Shown here: piece by piece, positions 33,786-45,329 of the stretch
Layout of the letters: each line of letters opens with the position of its first letter
Numbering within the stretch: position 1 is the first letter of the stretch
NCBI RefSeq assembly: GCF_042453785.1
Contig: NC_091664.1
Coordinates: 2,964,501 to 3,028,500, forward strand
DNA length: 64,000 nt
Origin: Malus domestica
Taxonomy: Eukaryota; Streptophyta; Magnoliopsida; Rosales; Rosaceae
Reading direction: 5' to 3'
Notes under the pieces: model-generated
Told to the model about the DNA's origin: nothing
Database searches by the model: none
Seen by the model: the letters and a program-made list of their open reading frames with translations, nothing else
Made by a program: the position numbers and the translations under genes

Positions 33786-35330
33786 GTAAAGTTTTCCATT
33801 TAGTCAGTGACCAGTTTCTTTCCAAACAATTTTCAAGCAATATCGATTGAGGACATTTTTATAATTTTCAAAAGAAAATAAGTGAATTTCACACTACAAA
33901 ATCATAAAGAGCTAAGCATATAGTTGTTCACCAATTGAGATTGAACAAGATTTGAAATATGTCTTTCCGAGCACAAGTGACAAATCAATTCATTGAATTA
34001 TAGAATCTCATCCCATTTAGTTTGATTTCATTATAAGATATACACAATCATTACAACTATCAATCTTACTACCATATTAGTTAAATAATTTATGCTTTAA
34101 ATGCACGTTCGTTGTGTTCACTAAGACTTTTCCTTCATCAACTTTGGTATATTGATTTCAAAGACCTTGGCGGAGGAAGTTGCTATTGGAAGTTTGCAAA
34201 ATAAAAAGGAATCGACATCGTTACAATAAATCCAAGATTGGTGATTGATCCTCTCTCACATCGAACTCTGAACACAAGTATGGAGCCTATTCTGAAACTC
34301 GTAAATGGTACTCCTAAGCAATTATTTATAAAACTTCATTACTCATTAATATATTGCATGATTTTGTCAAGTAATCATTCCTACTAGAGAACCTATTTTG
34401 AGGGGTTTGGACGGTGGATGATTGTTAAGTTTTGAACGGAGAGCCCAAAGCTATTCGACCAAAACGAAGATGGAAAATCCAGACTACATAGATGTTACAG
34501 ATTTTTAACATCATCGGTGCAACAGTGAGCAGCAACTAGAGCGCAGTGGGTTGATCAATTTACAAAAAAATCCGTGACTCGAGCAGCAACTACGACACTT
34601 ATTTAGCTTGTTCGTGCATCGTAGCAGATCGAGATCGACGAAAAAAATTAAAACCCAAATACTCATATTCTAAACTCTAAAAAATTGAAATCAAATAAAT
34701 AAATAATTCATAAATCGAGTCATGGAGGATTCAAAAGTTCAAAATCACCATCCATCAATAAAAAAAAACTTGTGTTTCTCTATAAGAGCTATTAGGTTTT
34801 AGCCGGAATAAAAGTATGGATAAATACGGAGTGATGATAGAGTTTAATTATAGTGTGTGAGTTTATAAATTTGAGTTTTATTATTAATTTTATTTTGTAC
34901 TTAATAGTAATTATGCAATATGATAAAAAAGACAATTAACATTTAAAATTTAAATTAGGTGTAAAAAGAGGTTACATGAGTTTAAATAAAATACCTATAT
35001 TCACATGAATTATATTTAAACATCAAATGATGATTATATTAAATAGATATATTCACAAGAATTATATCTAACTATCAGATGATAGTTGTATGAAATACAT
35101 GTAAGTATTGTTGGCAATCTCCAAATTTTAATACTATAGTTGATTTAGTCGTAGTTTTTAGCAGACTAAATAATATCTTACATGACCTGTTAGCATGACA
35201 TGTTTCAGTATTACCCATGGGTACTTGTTTCATCCTATTAAATGCATGCACCTTTTAATATTTTTATATATCCCCCATCAAGCCCATTCCGACCACTCCA
35301 TCATTAACTCCCGAATTTTAGAAAGACGAA
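33786..35330. other. AT-rich intergenic DNA
   Basis: No ORF, RNA gene or terminal-repeat element that I can support in this stretch. Confidence 0.6.
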
Positions 35331-35339
35331 TAGTTTTTA

Positions 35340-35457
35340 GGGAACTTTAATAAAAAGCTTACAGTACTGTTTATTTTAATGAAAAATCATATTTTTACAC
35401 TAAAATGTAATTTTTCGTTAAAGTAAATAGTACCGGAAGTTTTTCGTTAAACTTGCC
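35340..35457. mobile_element. 118-bp MITE with 9-bp target duplication
   Basis: The terminal inverted repeats are gggaactttaataaaaagct and the inverse of aagtttttcgttaaacttgc. The flanks are exact 9-bp copies tagttttta (35331-35339 and 35458-35466). Nine-base duplications point to a Mutator-type transposase. Confidence 0.85.
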
Positions 35458-35839
35458 TAGTTTTTATAGTGCATGATTAGAAATTATAGTTGGATATAAC
35501 GTCTTGTTGATTGTTGTTTGGCGCTACTCGTTTCTCTTGAGATTTCAAGTTCCATTTGCCAAAAAAAAAAACATAATTTCTAATATATGTCACAGCTTAG
35601 GTCGTGTCACCCGTTACCTAAGGAGTCAGGTTTGAGTTTGAATTTCGTCACTCATTAGCTTAATGAGTTGACGTGATGTGATACATCTAAATGACGGGTT
35701 AACACAAACACGACAAATACAACTTGTTTATCATGTCTAACTTTAGGGTGAAACCGATTTAATTGGGCATACGGTAGAAAACCTAATGGTAAAAGTCAAT
35801 TAACATTTTACTTTGACACATAAACATGGTTAATACGAG

Positions 35840-36850
35840 GAGCGAGGAGCGTGCAAATGGGAAAATATAACATATGTCATCTCCCTGCTCTTTTCTATCT
35901 TTGTAACCAAACACAACCTCACCCTTACCAAACATAAATCTTCTTCGCCGCTTCCTCTTCCTTCCGCTCGAACAAATCATAACCGGCCACCGCGGCCTCG
36001 TCGGCTCTGCCATTATCCTGCAAGCTCCATATTCTAGGATTCAACAACCTCGCACCCGCGAAGGTCTCGACCTCACAGGCAAAGCCGGCGTCGAGTCCTT
36101 GTTCACCACCAAGCGAGAAGCCCCAACTCGTCATCCTCACCGCCGCAGAAGACGGTGGCATTCACTGCTGGGTGGAGTCGACGATTGGAGTAGTGATTGT
36201 GTGTGGGGTCGACGGAGAAAGCTTAGTGCAACTAATAAACTCGTGTTTTTTTTCTGTCTGGAATTCCGACTTGTTGAATTTTATCATTTTGGTTTACATC
36301 TGCCATGGGAAGAAGATTATTATTTTGGTTTAGGTGGTCTGTCATGGTAGATCGGCCATGGAAAGAAAGGAACAAGAAAAGATGAATGCTTGGTTATTTG
36401 GGGCTGTTTGGTTGCTAAGATAGCAGGGGTGTGGGAGAGAATTTCAAATGACAGATGTTGTATTCCTGTTGGACCACATAGCTTAGTGAGTAAGTGTGTA
36501 CTACCCGGACAACGTATCATCCGTGCAAATGCGCCTCAACTGAACTTTATCTCCTTCCTCTCTCTCACATACAGTACACACCCACGCACGCACAGAGAAA
36601 AAAGGAGAGACAGCGGAGCCGCGCAGAGAGAGAAAGAGAGACGGCGGAGAGAGAGAAAGAGAGAGTAGCGTTTCCTTTCATCTCTTACTTATCTCCAGTC
36701 TCTGCAAATCATAACAGCAAGTGGATTGCAATTCCTTCATTTCCATCCCTCCCGACCCTCTGTTTTCCAGGCAAGCGTTTGTTCCTTCCTCTTTCTCCCA
36801 TTTTCTTTTTACCAGTGTTTGGTTATTAATATTATTGTTATTATTTCAAT
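35840..36850 (+). other. Paralogue of the WD40 promoter and 5' UTR
   Basis: It shares gcgtgcaaatggg near 35850, cgcacgcacagaga near 36585 and the intron-1 donor region (ttttccaggcaagcg near 36765) with the upstream part of the WD40 gene (about 44310-44760) and with duplicated blocks at 10400-10790 and 15815-16170. No WD40 coding exon follows. It may now supply a 5' leader to the PORR gene at 38240. A GC-rich stretch at 35940-36200 has short ORFs that I could not assign. Confidence 0.5.
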
Positions 36851-38239
36851 TTTTTTATTGTTCCATTTGAAAACACTGATATATTTTCTTTGTGGGTTAT
36901 CTTATTCCTCGTTTGGCATCTAGGATTGGATTGGAATGGATAAACCACTTTCTACCATTGTTGTGTACCAGAAATTTTGTTTCTTTTGATTTCTTATGTA
37001 CGAAGAACCCTTTTGGTTAAGGCTAAATCTGTGCTTTTCACTCAATTTTGCATAAGTTCTTAATCAATCCTAATCTCTGAACAAATGATTATTTGTTCTT
37101 ATCTCATGTTTTTATTTTTTGTATGATAGTTCTTTCTTTTTGGTTGAATTCTTTTTAATGTTCTTGTGAGTTGTGATGCGATCGCTCCCTCTGGCGCCTC
37201 TTCCCTGTTGATGTGTATATATGTATGTCGTGTCATTTGGTGATAAAAGAAAAGGGGCGACCCCAACTCAACAAGGCTCCTCGCTTTGCTAGGGTCGGGG
37301 GGACGTCTATTGTACACAACCTTACCCTTGCTTGCAAAGAGCCTGTTTCCACGACTTGGGCCCGTGACCTTTCGGTCACAAAGGAGCAACCTTTTCGTTG
37401 CGCCAAGGCTTGCTCTCTGTCATTTGGTGTTATGGTATCATAATTTCTTTGGTTTTTATTTGGGAGGGTTTTTGTTGTTGAACCATCTTTTATTTGTCCG
37501 TGATTGTATAACTGGAGCATGAGAATTTGATGACTAGGTCATGGCTGGGTGTTTTGCTTAAGACCCAGCGGAAAGTTCAATTTTTCTGCAGAGAAACCTA
37601 GTGTTTGTTTCATACACAATGGAAAATGTTGTGGATTCGGATAGTTAGGTAGGATTCCGTTATGGAGAAGAATTTTGTCTTCTGGTGTTAGGTTGAGTCA
37701 ACGTGAAATACAAAATTGGCAAATTGATACTGCTAAGTTTGCTAGTCATAGATGTACAATGTCTTCTCCTTCTGAATATGGGACATGCGGGTTCCTTTTT
37801 CCGCTTATAGATATCAGTTTCCTAAGAACACTGCTTTGCACTTTGGTTGAAATTGTGTTTGCTTGTATGTGTGGCTAAACTTAGGGCTGATGCATGTATT
37901 TTGAACCTTTTACATGATTATGTGACTTAAATTTGTTTTTGTTTATAGGTACGACCATATGTTCCAGTGAAGATGATAAAAATAGTGGAAACAAGGTCTA
38001 GCATTGTGCTGGTACACTATTATCTCTGGTAGATAAAGTGGGTAGTATCATCGCACTTACTTGGATAGTTGTGCTTCTTTGTGACAGTTTCGCTTCATCT
38101 TGCTCATAAGAAACCACTAAGGCTGGAAGCGTTTAATGTGACCCTCGTGCGGATAGTGAGCCAGATGGTATTGTTATACACTTCATAATGTCACCACACA
38201 TGTGTATTGTGTAGGGTGTAAAGATTGTGAGTGTAAAAT
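36851..38239 (+). other. Probable leader intron and 5' region of the PORR gene
   Basis: It is AT-rich and intron-like, with a SINE at 37243-37417. A possible acceptor lies at tttgtttataggtacg near 37940-37950. Sequence from about 38080 to the start codon is conserved in the 9875 and 15290 duplicates. No coding region is seen. Confidence 0.4.
37243..37417 (-). mobile_element. Au-like SINE (175 bp)
   Basis: On the minus strand it has ggcgcaacg near its 5' end, the conserved core gtgaccgaaaggtcacggg and cgtggaaacaggctctttgc, and a 3' part ending in a T-rich tail. It is framed by tgtcatttggtg at 37231-37242 and 37418-37429, a 12-bp target duplication. Au SINEs are tRNA-derived and depend on LINE machinery. 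Confidence 0.88.
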
Positions 38240-39691
38240 ATGGAGTTGTCTTTGCCCTTCTCATTGCAAAGGGATTTTCCCGTCACTTCTCTCAGATCCA
38301 GCTTCCTCCCTTGGAATCCTCCTTGCTTATTAGGTACAGTCAAGAGGAATTATAAAAACAATAGGATCTCAGAAAATATCCCTTTTTCAGTTTCTTGCTC
38401 ATCTGTCAAAACTGTCCGCAGTCCTTCACTAGACAAGCATGTTGTGAAGCAAAACAAGATACGTTTTGTCCAAAAGCTACAAACACTGCTTCTTTCCAAA
38501 CCGAAGTGCTATATTCCAATTCATATTCTCAATAAGTGTCGAGCCTACCTTTCCCTATCAAAGCCACGATCCATTCTCTCAATGATTCATCGATACCCTA
38601 CTATTTTTGAACTCTTCTCAATCCCAACAGCTCCCTTGCCATCCAATGCAACTAAATCATTATCACAACTCTGTGTCCGTCTAACCCCAGCTGCGGCAGC
38701 CCTTGCTGCTGAGGAATTAAGTCTCAAATCAGCCATCTCTGACTCCTTGGCCACCAAACTCCAGAAACTTCTTATGCTCTCTTCTCATCATCGACTACTT
38801 CTGTCAAAGTTGGTTCACCTAGCTCCAGATCTTGGTCTTCCCCCTAATTTTCGCTCTCATCTATGCAATGACTATCCAAATAAATTCAAGACTGTTGACA
38901 CCTCCTATGGCCGTGCACTTGAGCTTGTCTCCTGGGACCAAGACTTGGCAAAGCCTTTACCATGTCCAGAAGTTCAGTCACGTGAGTTAATAGTAGACAG
39001 ACCTTTGAAATTCAAGCAGTTGACGCTCCGAAAGGGTCTAAATTTGAAGAGGCGTCACCAAGATTTTTTGCTCAAATTCAAAGAAATTCCGGATGTGTGC
39101 CCGTACAATACCCCCATCTCAGACTTGCCTAAAGAGTCAATTGAGGCAGAGAAGAGAGCTTGTTTGGTGGTGAGAGAAGTGCTAGGGATGACGGTTGAAA
39201 AGAGAACTTTGATAGACCACTTGACTCATTTTAGGAATGATTTTGTGCTGTCCAACAAGTTGAGAGGGATGATCATACGGCACCCGGAGTTATTCTATGT
39301 GAGCTTGAAAGGGCAGAGAGATTCAGTGTTTTTAGTGGAGGGTTTTGATGACAAGGGTGCACTGTTGGAGAAGAAAGAGGCTTTGGTGATAAAGGAAAAG
39401 TTGATGCGGTTGGTTAGAGAAAGCAAGAGACTAAGAAGAGAGAGGAAGAAAGCTAGGATTAACAACACTGAGATTGGTGGCTCTAGTGATGACTTTGAGT
39501 CCGATGGTGATGATGATGATGACGACTATGATGACGGTTTTCAGAGTTTGTTTGAGCCTGAAGATTTTTATGTGGATGATGATGTTGATAAGAAGGGTGA
39601 GATAATTGACTACAGGGAGAAAGGGCAGTTTTGGACTGTTGATGCTCATTTTGTTCATGATGGCGGGAAGCAACAAATGGAACCTTGGTAG
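38240..39691 (+). CDS. PORR-domain organellar RNA-binding protein (WTF1-like)
   Basis: Single-exon ORF of 483 aa. The N-terminus (about 60 residues) is Ser/Arg/Lys-rich without acidic residues at first, fitting a chloroplast or mitochondrial transit peptide. The PORR (plant organelle RNA recognition, formerly DUF860) domain spans about residues 70-400, with LSMIHRYPTIFELF, the LAPDLGLPPNFRSHLCNDYP segment and IIRHPELFYVSLKGQRDSVFL. The C-terminus has a basic run (KRLRRERKKAR) followed by an acidic DDDDDDYDDG tract and a short tail. Family members promote splicing of group II introns in organelles; the specific target here is unknown. Fragments of this gene were duplicated to 9875 and 15290. 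It appears intact. Confidence 0.92.
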   Translation: MELSLPFSLQRDFPVTSLRSSFLPWNPPCLLGTVKRNYKNNRISENIPFSVSCSSVKTVRSPSLDKHVVKQNKIRFVQKLQTLLLSKPKCYIPIHILNKCRAYLSLSKPRSILSMIHRYPTIFELFSIPTAPLPSNATKSLSQLCVRLTPAAAALAAEELSLKSAISDSLATKLQKLLMLSSHHRLLLSKLVHLAPDLGLPPNFRSHLCNDYPNKFKTVDTSYGRALELVSWDQDLAKPLPCPEVQSRELIVDRPLKFKQLTLRKGLNLKRRHQDFLLKFKEIPDVCPYNTPISDLPKESIEAEKRACLVVREVLGMTVEKRTLIDHLTHFRNDFVLSNKLRGMIIRHPELFYVSLKGQRDSVFLVEGFDDKGALLEKKEALVIKEKLMRLVRESKRLRRERKKARINNTEIGGSSDDFESDGDDDDDDYDDGFQSLFEPEDFYVDDDVDKKGEIIDYREKGQFWTVDAHFVHDGGKQQMEPW

Positions 39692-41395
39692 AAAAGAATG
39701 TCAAGTGTTCAGATCTTACCAGAAAATAATCAAAGTGCGAGGATAGTATTATGGCAGTTATATGAATGACTGTAAAGATGAAGTCTCACAGTCTGTATCT
39801 ATATATATGAAGCAAATGGCCCTTCACCTAAAGGGTAATTTTTCTGAAATACCTTACATTATCCTGAGGTGAAAAGTTTACTTAATTCAAAACCTCCCTT
39901 CACTTTCCTGTTAATAAAATTGGCTTATGGAAGAAGCAGATTGTAGGCAACCTACATAATTGAATCTTAATACAAGGTATCTAAATATGTGCTGAATTTG
40001 TTTTTCATATTCTCTTATTTTATTCGAGGAATTATAACTGTTTTGTTTAAAAGTTTTCCTAGATGAGTAATCAGTAATCATTTTACTTGGTCTTCTCTAG
40101 TAGTTTGGAAACTAAATGTGTAACCTTAATCTTTTCAATGTATTAGATTATCATCTTTGATAAAATGGAGCGTGTTCTATGGATCATTCTAAATTTGGCT
40201 GTATCCTAGTTTATGCTCCGAAAATGATGAATTGGCTTTCGATGACTACATAGTACAAGCCCTACTATGTGGACAGATACGGGTCAAACATTTTTCTAAT
40301 TCTGTTACCACAGTAACCAGGATTTGGTTCTATGCAGAGGCTTTTCTTCCTGACCTACTGGTGGATTTGGGAAAAGTCAAGTCTAAAACTTACAAGTGCA
40401 TAATTTCACCACAAATTTTCTCAGAGATGGCCTGCTTGCTTATGAAGAGTTGTTGTTTACGTCTTTGCAAAAGTGTTGGACTCCTTTGTTGCCCTTACCT
40501 TATTAAATGTTTCTTTCCCTTGCAGGCCATGAAGTGGCACAGATAATTGATCAAGCTCTTCATGGAGGCAACATATGCATAAAGATAGCTGATTCGTGAA
40601 TGTCCAGTGCAGCAACTCAGTTCTCAACCTCTGCATCAATGGCCCCATTACCTTTGTGCTGTTCTTGTATGTATGTCAACTCAAAAAGTGGTTTCACTTG
40701 GAATTTCCTTTCGCGAGCGTGAGCATAGGTATGAATCATGGAATTACCTTTCACTGTTTACATTGATTCTAGTCACTTTGATATATTTCGACTATGCTGT
40801 TACTCCTAATGTTTGATTAACATCTGTGAATGAAATAGTTGATACACTATTTCATTTCTACGAAAAACAGGAAATTGTTGTTGGCCAACACTAGAACTCA
40901 TCATTGCTGCCAAAACTAGAACTCGTCAGGCATATATATACTCTATTTTTCTGTAAGCTCTCATAAACATCTATGGAAAACTCATGGGAAAGGGAAAAGG
41001 TGCTGTTCCGCACGCTGACAGAACTTATATCCTTTACTCAGGTACAGTGAGGCACTGTATCTACTGAAGCAACTGCCAAACTGATTCACTTGCGATGGTA
41101 ATATTGGACATTAATACTAGACCAATGGTGGGTGCTGCCATGCTGGTTCAAGAGCGGCACTTACAAGGAGTCCTGCACTTAGGCGCGCGTCAAGGGAGAC
41201 CTTTAAATTCTAAGATTGGTACGAGGAGCAGATTTCATGAAGAATATGAGGAATGTGGGGTGGAGCAGCTAGTCCCGCACCCGCAGCACTATGCTGGGGA
41301 AGGAGGATGGCAGGGTGTTCATACCGAGAGTGGCTTTCGGTTGACTATTTTTGGGCTTCTTCCATGTGATATTATATTTTCTTATATACCAAACA

Positions 41396-41488
41396 GTCTT
41401 CATCCCGTCTCGCTACTGTTCAGAAGTCCGCAGTTAGTGAAACGGGATGAAGACATTCAAACTGAGTGTCCTCTAACCAGTTTGAATG
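41396..41488. repeat. Two adjacent hairpins
   Basis: gtcttcatcccgt (41396-41408) pairs with acgggatgaagac (41442-41454). Immediately after, cattcaaactg (41454-41464) pairs with cagtttgaatg (41478-41488). The arms are exact over 13 and 11 bp. Confidence 0.75.
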
Positions 41489-41894
41489 TGTTTAGGCTGC
41501 GTGACTGTTGATCAAACTTTTGGCATCAACAATTTTTTATCTACACTTTGCAAAACACGTTCCTTTTCGTTAGGAACCCTCGGTTTGAAGGTGTACTCAA
41601 CTCATTGTATATATATTGTACACACATTATTTCGAGTATATCGGAGACTATAGTTTCTGCAAACCTGCCGCGTTTTAAATTTTTTGTTCATACAACTTTT
41701 TGAATGGAAATTATTTCAAAGATAACGAAGACTATAGTTTCTGTAAACCCTTGTTACGTGGAAATTTTGATTAAATGAGCATTACCATTCTCTAATTGAA
41801 TGGTCGTGCTTTTGCTTTTCATAAACTTTGTAGATTAAACAATAGAGTCGCCATCCTAATCCACAATTATTCAATTTCTTCGGTTGAATCAAAC

Positions 41895-41980
41895 ATTATG
41901 TTGGACTGGAGTTTTGAACCCGAGATGTATAAGTAGCAACTTAACACTTTATTCACTAGGATATTGGACCACATGCAACC
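41895..41980 (-). mobile_element. tRNA-derived SINE-like remnant
   Basis: It shares cactaggatattggacca, then the catgcaa or atatgcaa end, with 61866-61889. Read on the minus strand it has a B-box-like gggttcaaaac and an A-box-like cctagtgaat in tRNA order. No target duplication was found. Confidence 0.5.
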
Positions 41981-44309
41981 AGATATTAAATATAATATGT
42001 CACTGATGTGGCAATTGAATTTATATAGATGTTAAATCTTCTTCTTTTTCAATGGATGTGTTAAAATTTATTTAGTAATATATTAGGCCCCATTCTAGTT
42101 ACCTTAACTATTAAAAAATAATTAAAATTGATTTTAATTTTCATCCTATTGGTTGTCAACGAGACTTATGCATTAAAAACATAAATTAAAAGCATTTCAC
42201 TCTATATTTCTTTGTTGTAAAAAAAGACAGCTAAAAAATAAGGATTCAAATGATTCAGTTGCCACGTCAATTATGACATGTCTTTTAGTAAAAAATAACG
42301 TATTTAACATCTCCTTTTAAATATGGTCTTTGAATAAAAATATTCTTATTTCTTTGTAGGCACATATTAAGCCCACGTAGAGTAGTTTTATGATTGCACG
42401 GCGTCCCTCAAATGGTAGGGCCTTTGTTACTCACCTTTTATATATGGGGAACAGGGGGAGGAAAGAAAATATAAGTTCGCTTATTACACCCGAATCAGCA
42501 TATTCAAGATTTTCTTAACCAAAAACTAGCTTATGGATCTGATATCGATATCGGAAGATCAGGCCCATCACTTCTTCTTGACTTTAATGACTTGCCTACA
42601 GGAGGATCACTGATGGTCGGAGAAAGAGATATCAAGTTCACTAGAGTAGGATAGAGGAGCTGTGTATATATATTCCAATCAGGATGATAGCTAAACTCGG
42701 GAAATGGGAGAGAGATCAAAACGCACGGGAGAGGAGGGCTTAACAACCCATCGTTAAAATTCCATGGATCCAACTATATTTGCACTCGACCATTATCGTA
42801 CCTGACATTACCATTACATAACGAAAGGGGTTCATTTCTATAATTTGTTCTTTTTTAAGTGTTTTTCATTAGCACCAAGAACTGTCAAAGATAAAGGAGA
42901 AAGCCCTTGTCCCGAACATCACGTTGTGCGGGCCACCCGGCCGGATAGGACACGTTGAGTGAGATCAAGAGACGGTGGGTAGGGCCGAAATACAAACCAA
43001 GTGAGCCTAGATCCAAGTCTTTGTGTGTGAGTTGTAGATCCATTTATTATCCGATTGAATTTCCTACTCTTTATCTTTCCATGACATTGGTAAGAAACTG
43101 ATAAAACTAAGACACGTGTTTATCTTTGAATAATGTGGTTTAAACTTGTTTTGACGAGAATCGAACCTAAGATCTCTTATTTACAAGTGAAGATGAATAC
43201 CACATAGACTATCGTACTAAGTGTCCCGTCTGGAAATTGTTTTTAAATATTGAAAACGCATTTTGAGAAAATATTTCTAGTTTCAAAGCATTTAGTGTTT
43301 CATGCAAGAAGCACCAGTTATGTGTCTCTTGTAGGACGCACTCCGAGTGCCTTTCTAGGATTAACTTACATATTTACTAAGAATTGACTTCAAACATATA
43401 CTCTCCAAAGGCAATTCCAGTCATTTAAAAGCATTTTCCAAACAAGCTCCAAGAGGTTTACTGAAACCATTCGCATTAGGTTTCTTTATTTTAATCACCT
43501 AAATCAGAATGAGTACAAAAAAAGAAGTTGATAATTTATTTATTCAAACAAAAAAAAAAGTATATAATATGGGGAAATTCCAATTAAGATAATATTTATT
43601 ATTATAGATACATTTTGTGATCTATCAACTTATCAAGGTTCATTTATGGACACAACAAACAGACACCAACCCGGGGTTGGCTGACTGGCTGAATTGGGCC
43701 AGCCAGTTGGCCCTTTGGTATTTTTTTGTCCATTGAGGCCTATGAGCTATTTGGCCTAACTCTTGGTTGGAGACGATTTTCAGGTTTTTTTTCGGCCCTC
43801 TGGACCATTCGGTTGGAGATGGTGTAACTTATCTCATCCAACCCACCAAACGAGACCTAAATGAATCCATAACCCTAAATCATAACTATCACCATGAATC
43901 GAAGCCGCTCCGCCATTGAGCGCACCGCATCTTCCCATAAACAACCTCTAAAACAAAGAGAGAATATGCTGAAAACTCAATCTCTCATGATCCGACTATG
44001 CCTATTAACAGAAAAGAATTGCGTAACAACAACAAGAAGTCGTCATCAAATAGAGTGACTAACAAAAAATGGACAAGTCACACTGAAGTCCTTCAAACGT
44101 ACGATACACAAATAAAAGAACACAAACAAATGCATTACAAAAAGTAAAGAAGAGAAGAATCGAGTGGCAGCACGTTGAAGTATGGAGTGGGCAACTCTTT
44201 TCATGGTCGAGTCCCCATCTCTCCTTTGATCTTCGCACCCTCTCAAACCTCCCTTATGATTTCACTTCACCTTTCACAAAGAACCATGCTTGCCAAATGA
44301 GCGAGGAGA

Positions 44310-45322
44310 GCAGCGTGCAAATGGGGTTTCTTGCCGACAAATGAACACGTGACATTTATATCTTCACTGTCCATCCATCCATCGGTCGCCCCCACCGAAA
44401 ATATCAAATTATTATTTTTCCATCGTTATCTCTCGCCCCCCGCCCCCTCTCTCTTCTCCTCTCCCTCCCTCCTCACATCTGTTTCTCTCTCCTCTCTCAT
44501 TCACACACTCAATTGGATACAGTTTTGAAGCAATCGACACAATTGACACACGCACGCAGAGAGAGAAGAGAGAAAGAGGGGTTGAAGGAGTAACGTTTTC
44601 TTTCCCCTTTTGTGTAGTTTTCTTTCCAGGGTTTGCAATTCAAATCATGCCAACAACTGGGTAGCTGTTGCCTGATTTATTGATTGATTGAAATCCTTTC
44701 ATTTTCTTTGCAAAAAAGAAAAGCCCAAATCTCAGTTTTTCAGGCAGGTGTTTTTTCTTTCCTCCCTTCTGCTAATCTCTCTCAGTTTTAATTTTTTTTT
44801 TCCCCCAATTTTTCACCTAGGGTTTCTGGGTTTGAATTATTATTGTTCAATTTTAGTTTTTTGTTGTTGTTGTTGCCTTTATTGTTTTGAATAGTTTGAT
44901 TTGAAAACGCTCAGACATGGTTTTCAAAGTCATGTCCTTTCTGGTTGGGGTGTTTGTGTTTGTTTGTATGTGATGAAAGTATATGCAAATTTTATTAATA
45001 TTTTGTTAGAACTAGTAGTTGGGTTTCCCATAAATTTGTTTTCTTTGGTGGTATGTAGTTTTTAAAGATCTTTATAGATGTCAGAGGAACTGTAGACTTT
45101 CAATAACATGTATAGATTCTTCTATCTGTTATGTTGACATATCTATATGTTCTTGTTTGTTCATTTCATGGGAATTGGGTTTTTCTTTTCGGTTTTTTTT
45201 TATATCGGTACATATGTTTATGTGGGAAATGAATTATGATCAATCATGTCTGGGTGTGTCTTGTGATTATAAAGTGTGCTGGAATTGTATTGAAGATGTT
45301 GAAATTGTGAACTTGAATGCAG
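44310..45322 (+). promoter_or_regulatory. WD40 gene promoter, non-coding exon 1 and first intron
   Basis: A C/T-rich stretch (44420-44510) precedes a leader with cacacgcacgcagagaga and a splice-like end near caggcag/gtg at about 44745-44755. The intron runs to the acceptor tgcag at 45318-45322, seven bases before the start codon. The promoter and leader are duplicated at 35840-36850. Exact transcription start is not visible. Confidence 0.5.
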
Positions 45323-45329
45323 ATAAAGC

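Larger units (their letters stand above)
39692..44300. other. Intergenic region between PORR and WD40 genes
   Basis: 3' UTR sequence of the PORR gene, then AT-rich DNA with a hairpin pair (41396-41488) and a SINE-like remnant (about 41895-41980). A 138-codon ORF at 41095-41511 and an 80-codon minus-strand ORF at 42531-42773 show no recognisable family and are not called. A second tRNA-like word (tcgaacctaagatct near 43157) suggests another old SINE. Confidence 0.5.

Noticed and set aside
35925..36350. GC-rich short ORFs on both strands near 36000-36200
   Set aside because: No family could be recognised and the frames are not continuous; kept only as part of the 5'-region note.
39431..39704. 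Minus-strand ORF rich in His/Ile opposite the PORR C-terminus
   Set aside because: It is the complement of the acidic GAT/GAC codon tract.
41095..41511. 138-codon ORF downstream of PORR
   Set aside because: No recognisable domain, no paralogue in the window, and a length possible by chance; left uncalled.
42531..42773. 80-codon minus-strand ORF starting MDPWNF
   Set aside because: No family recognised and no supporting splice structure.
43660..43865. Possible MITE with ggccagccagttggcc-type internal symmetry
   Set aside because: I could not define terminal repeats or a target duplication.
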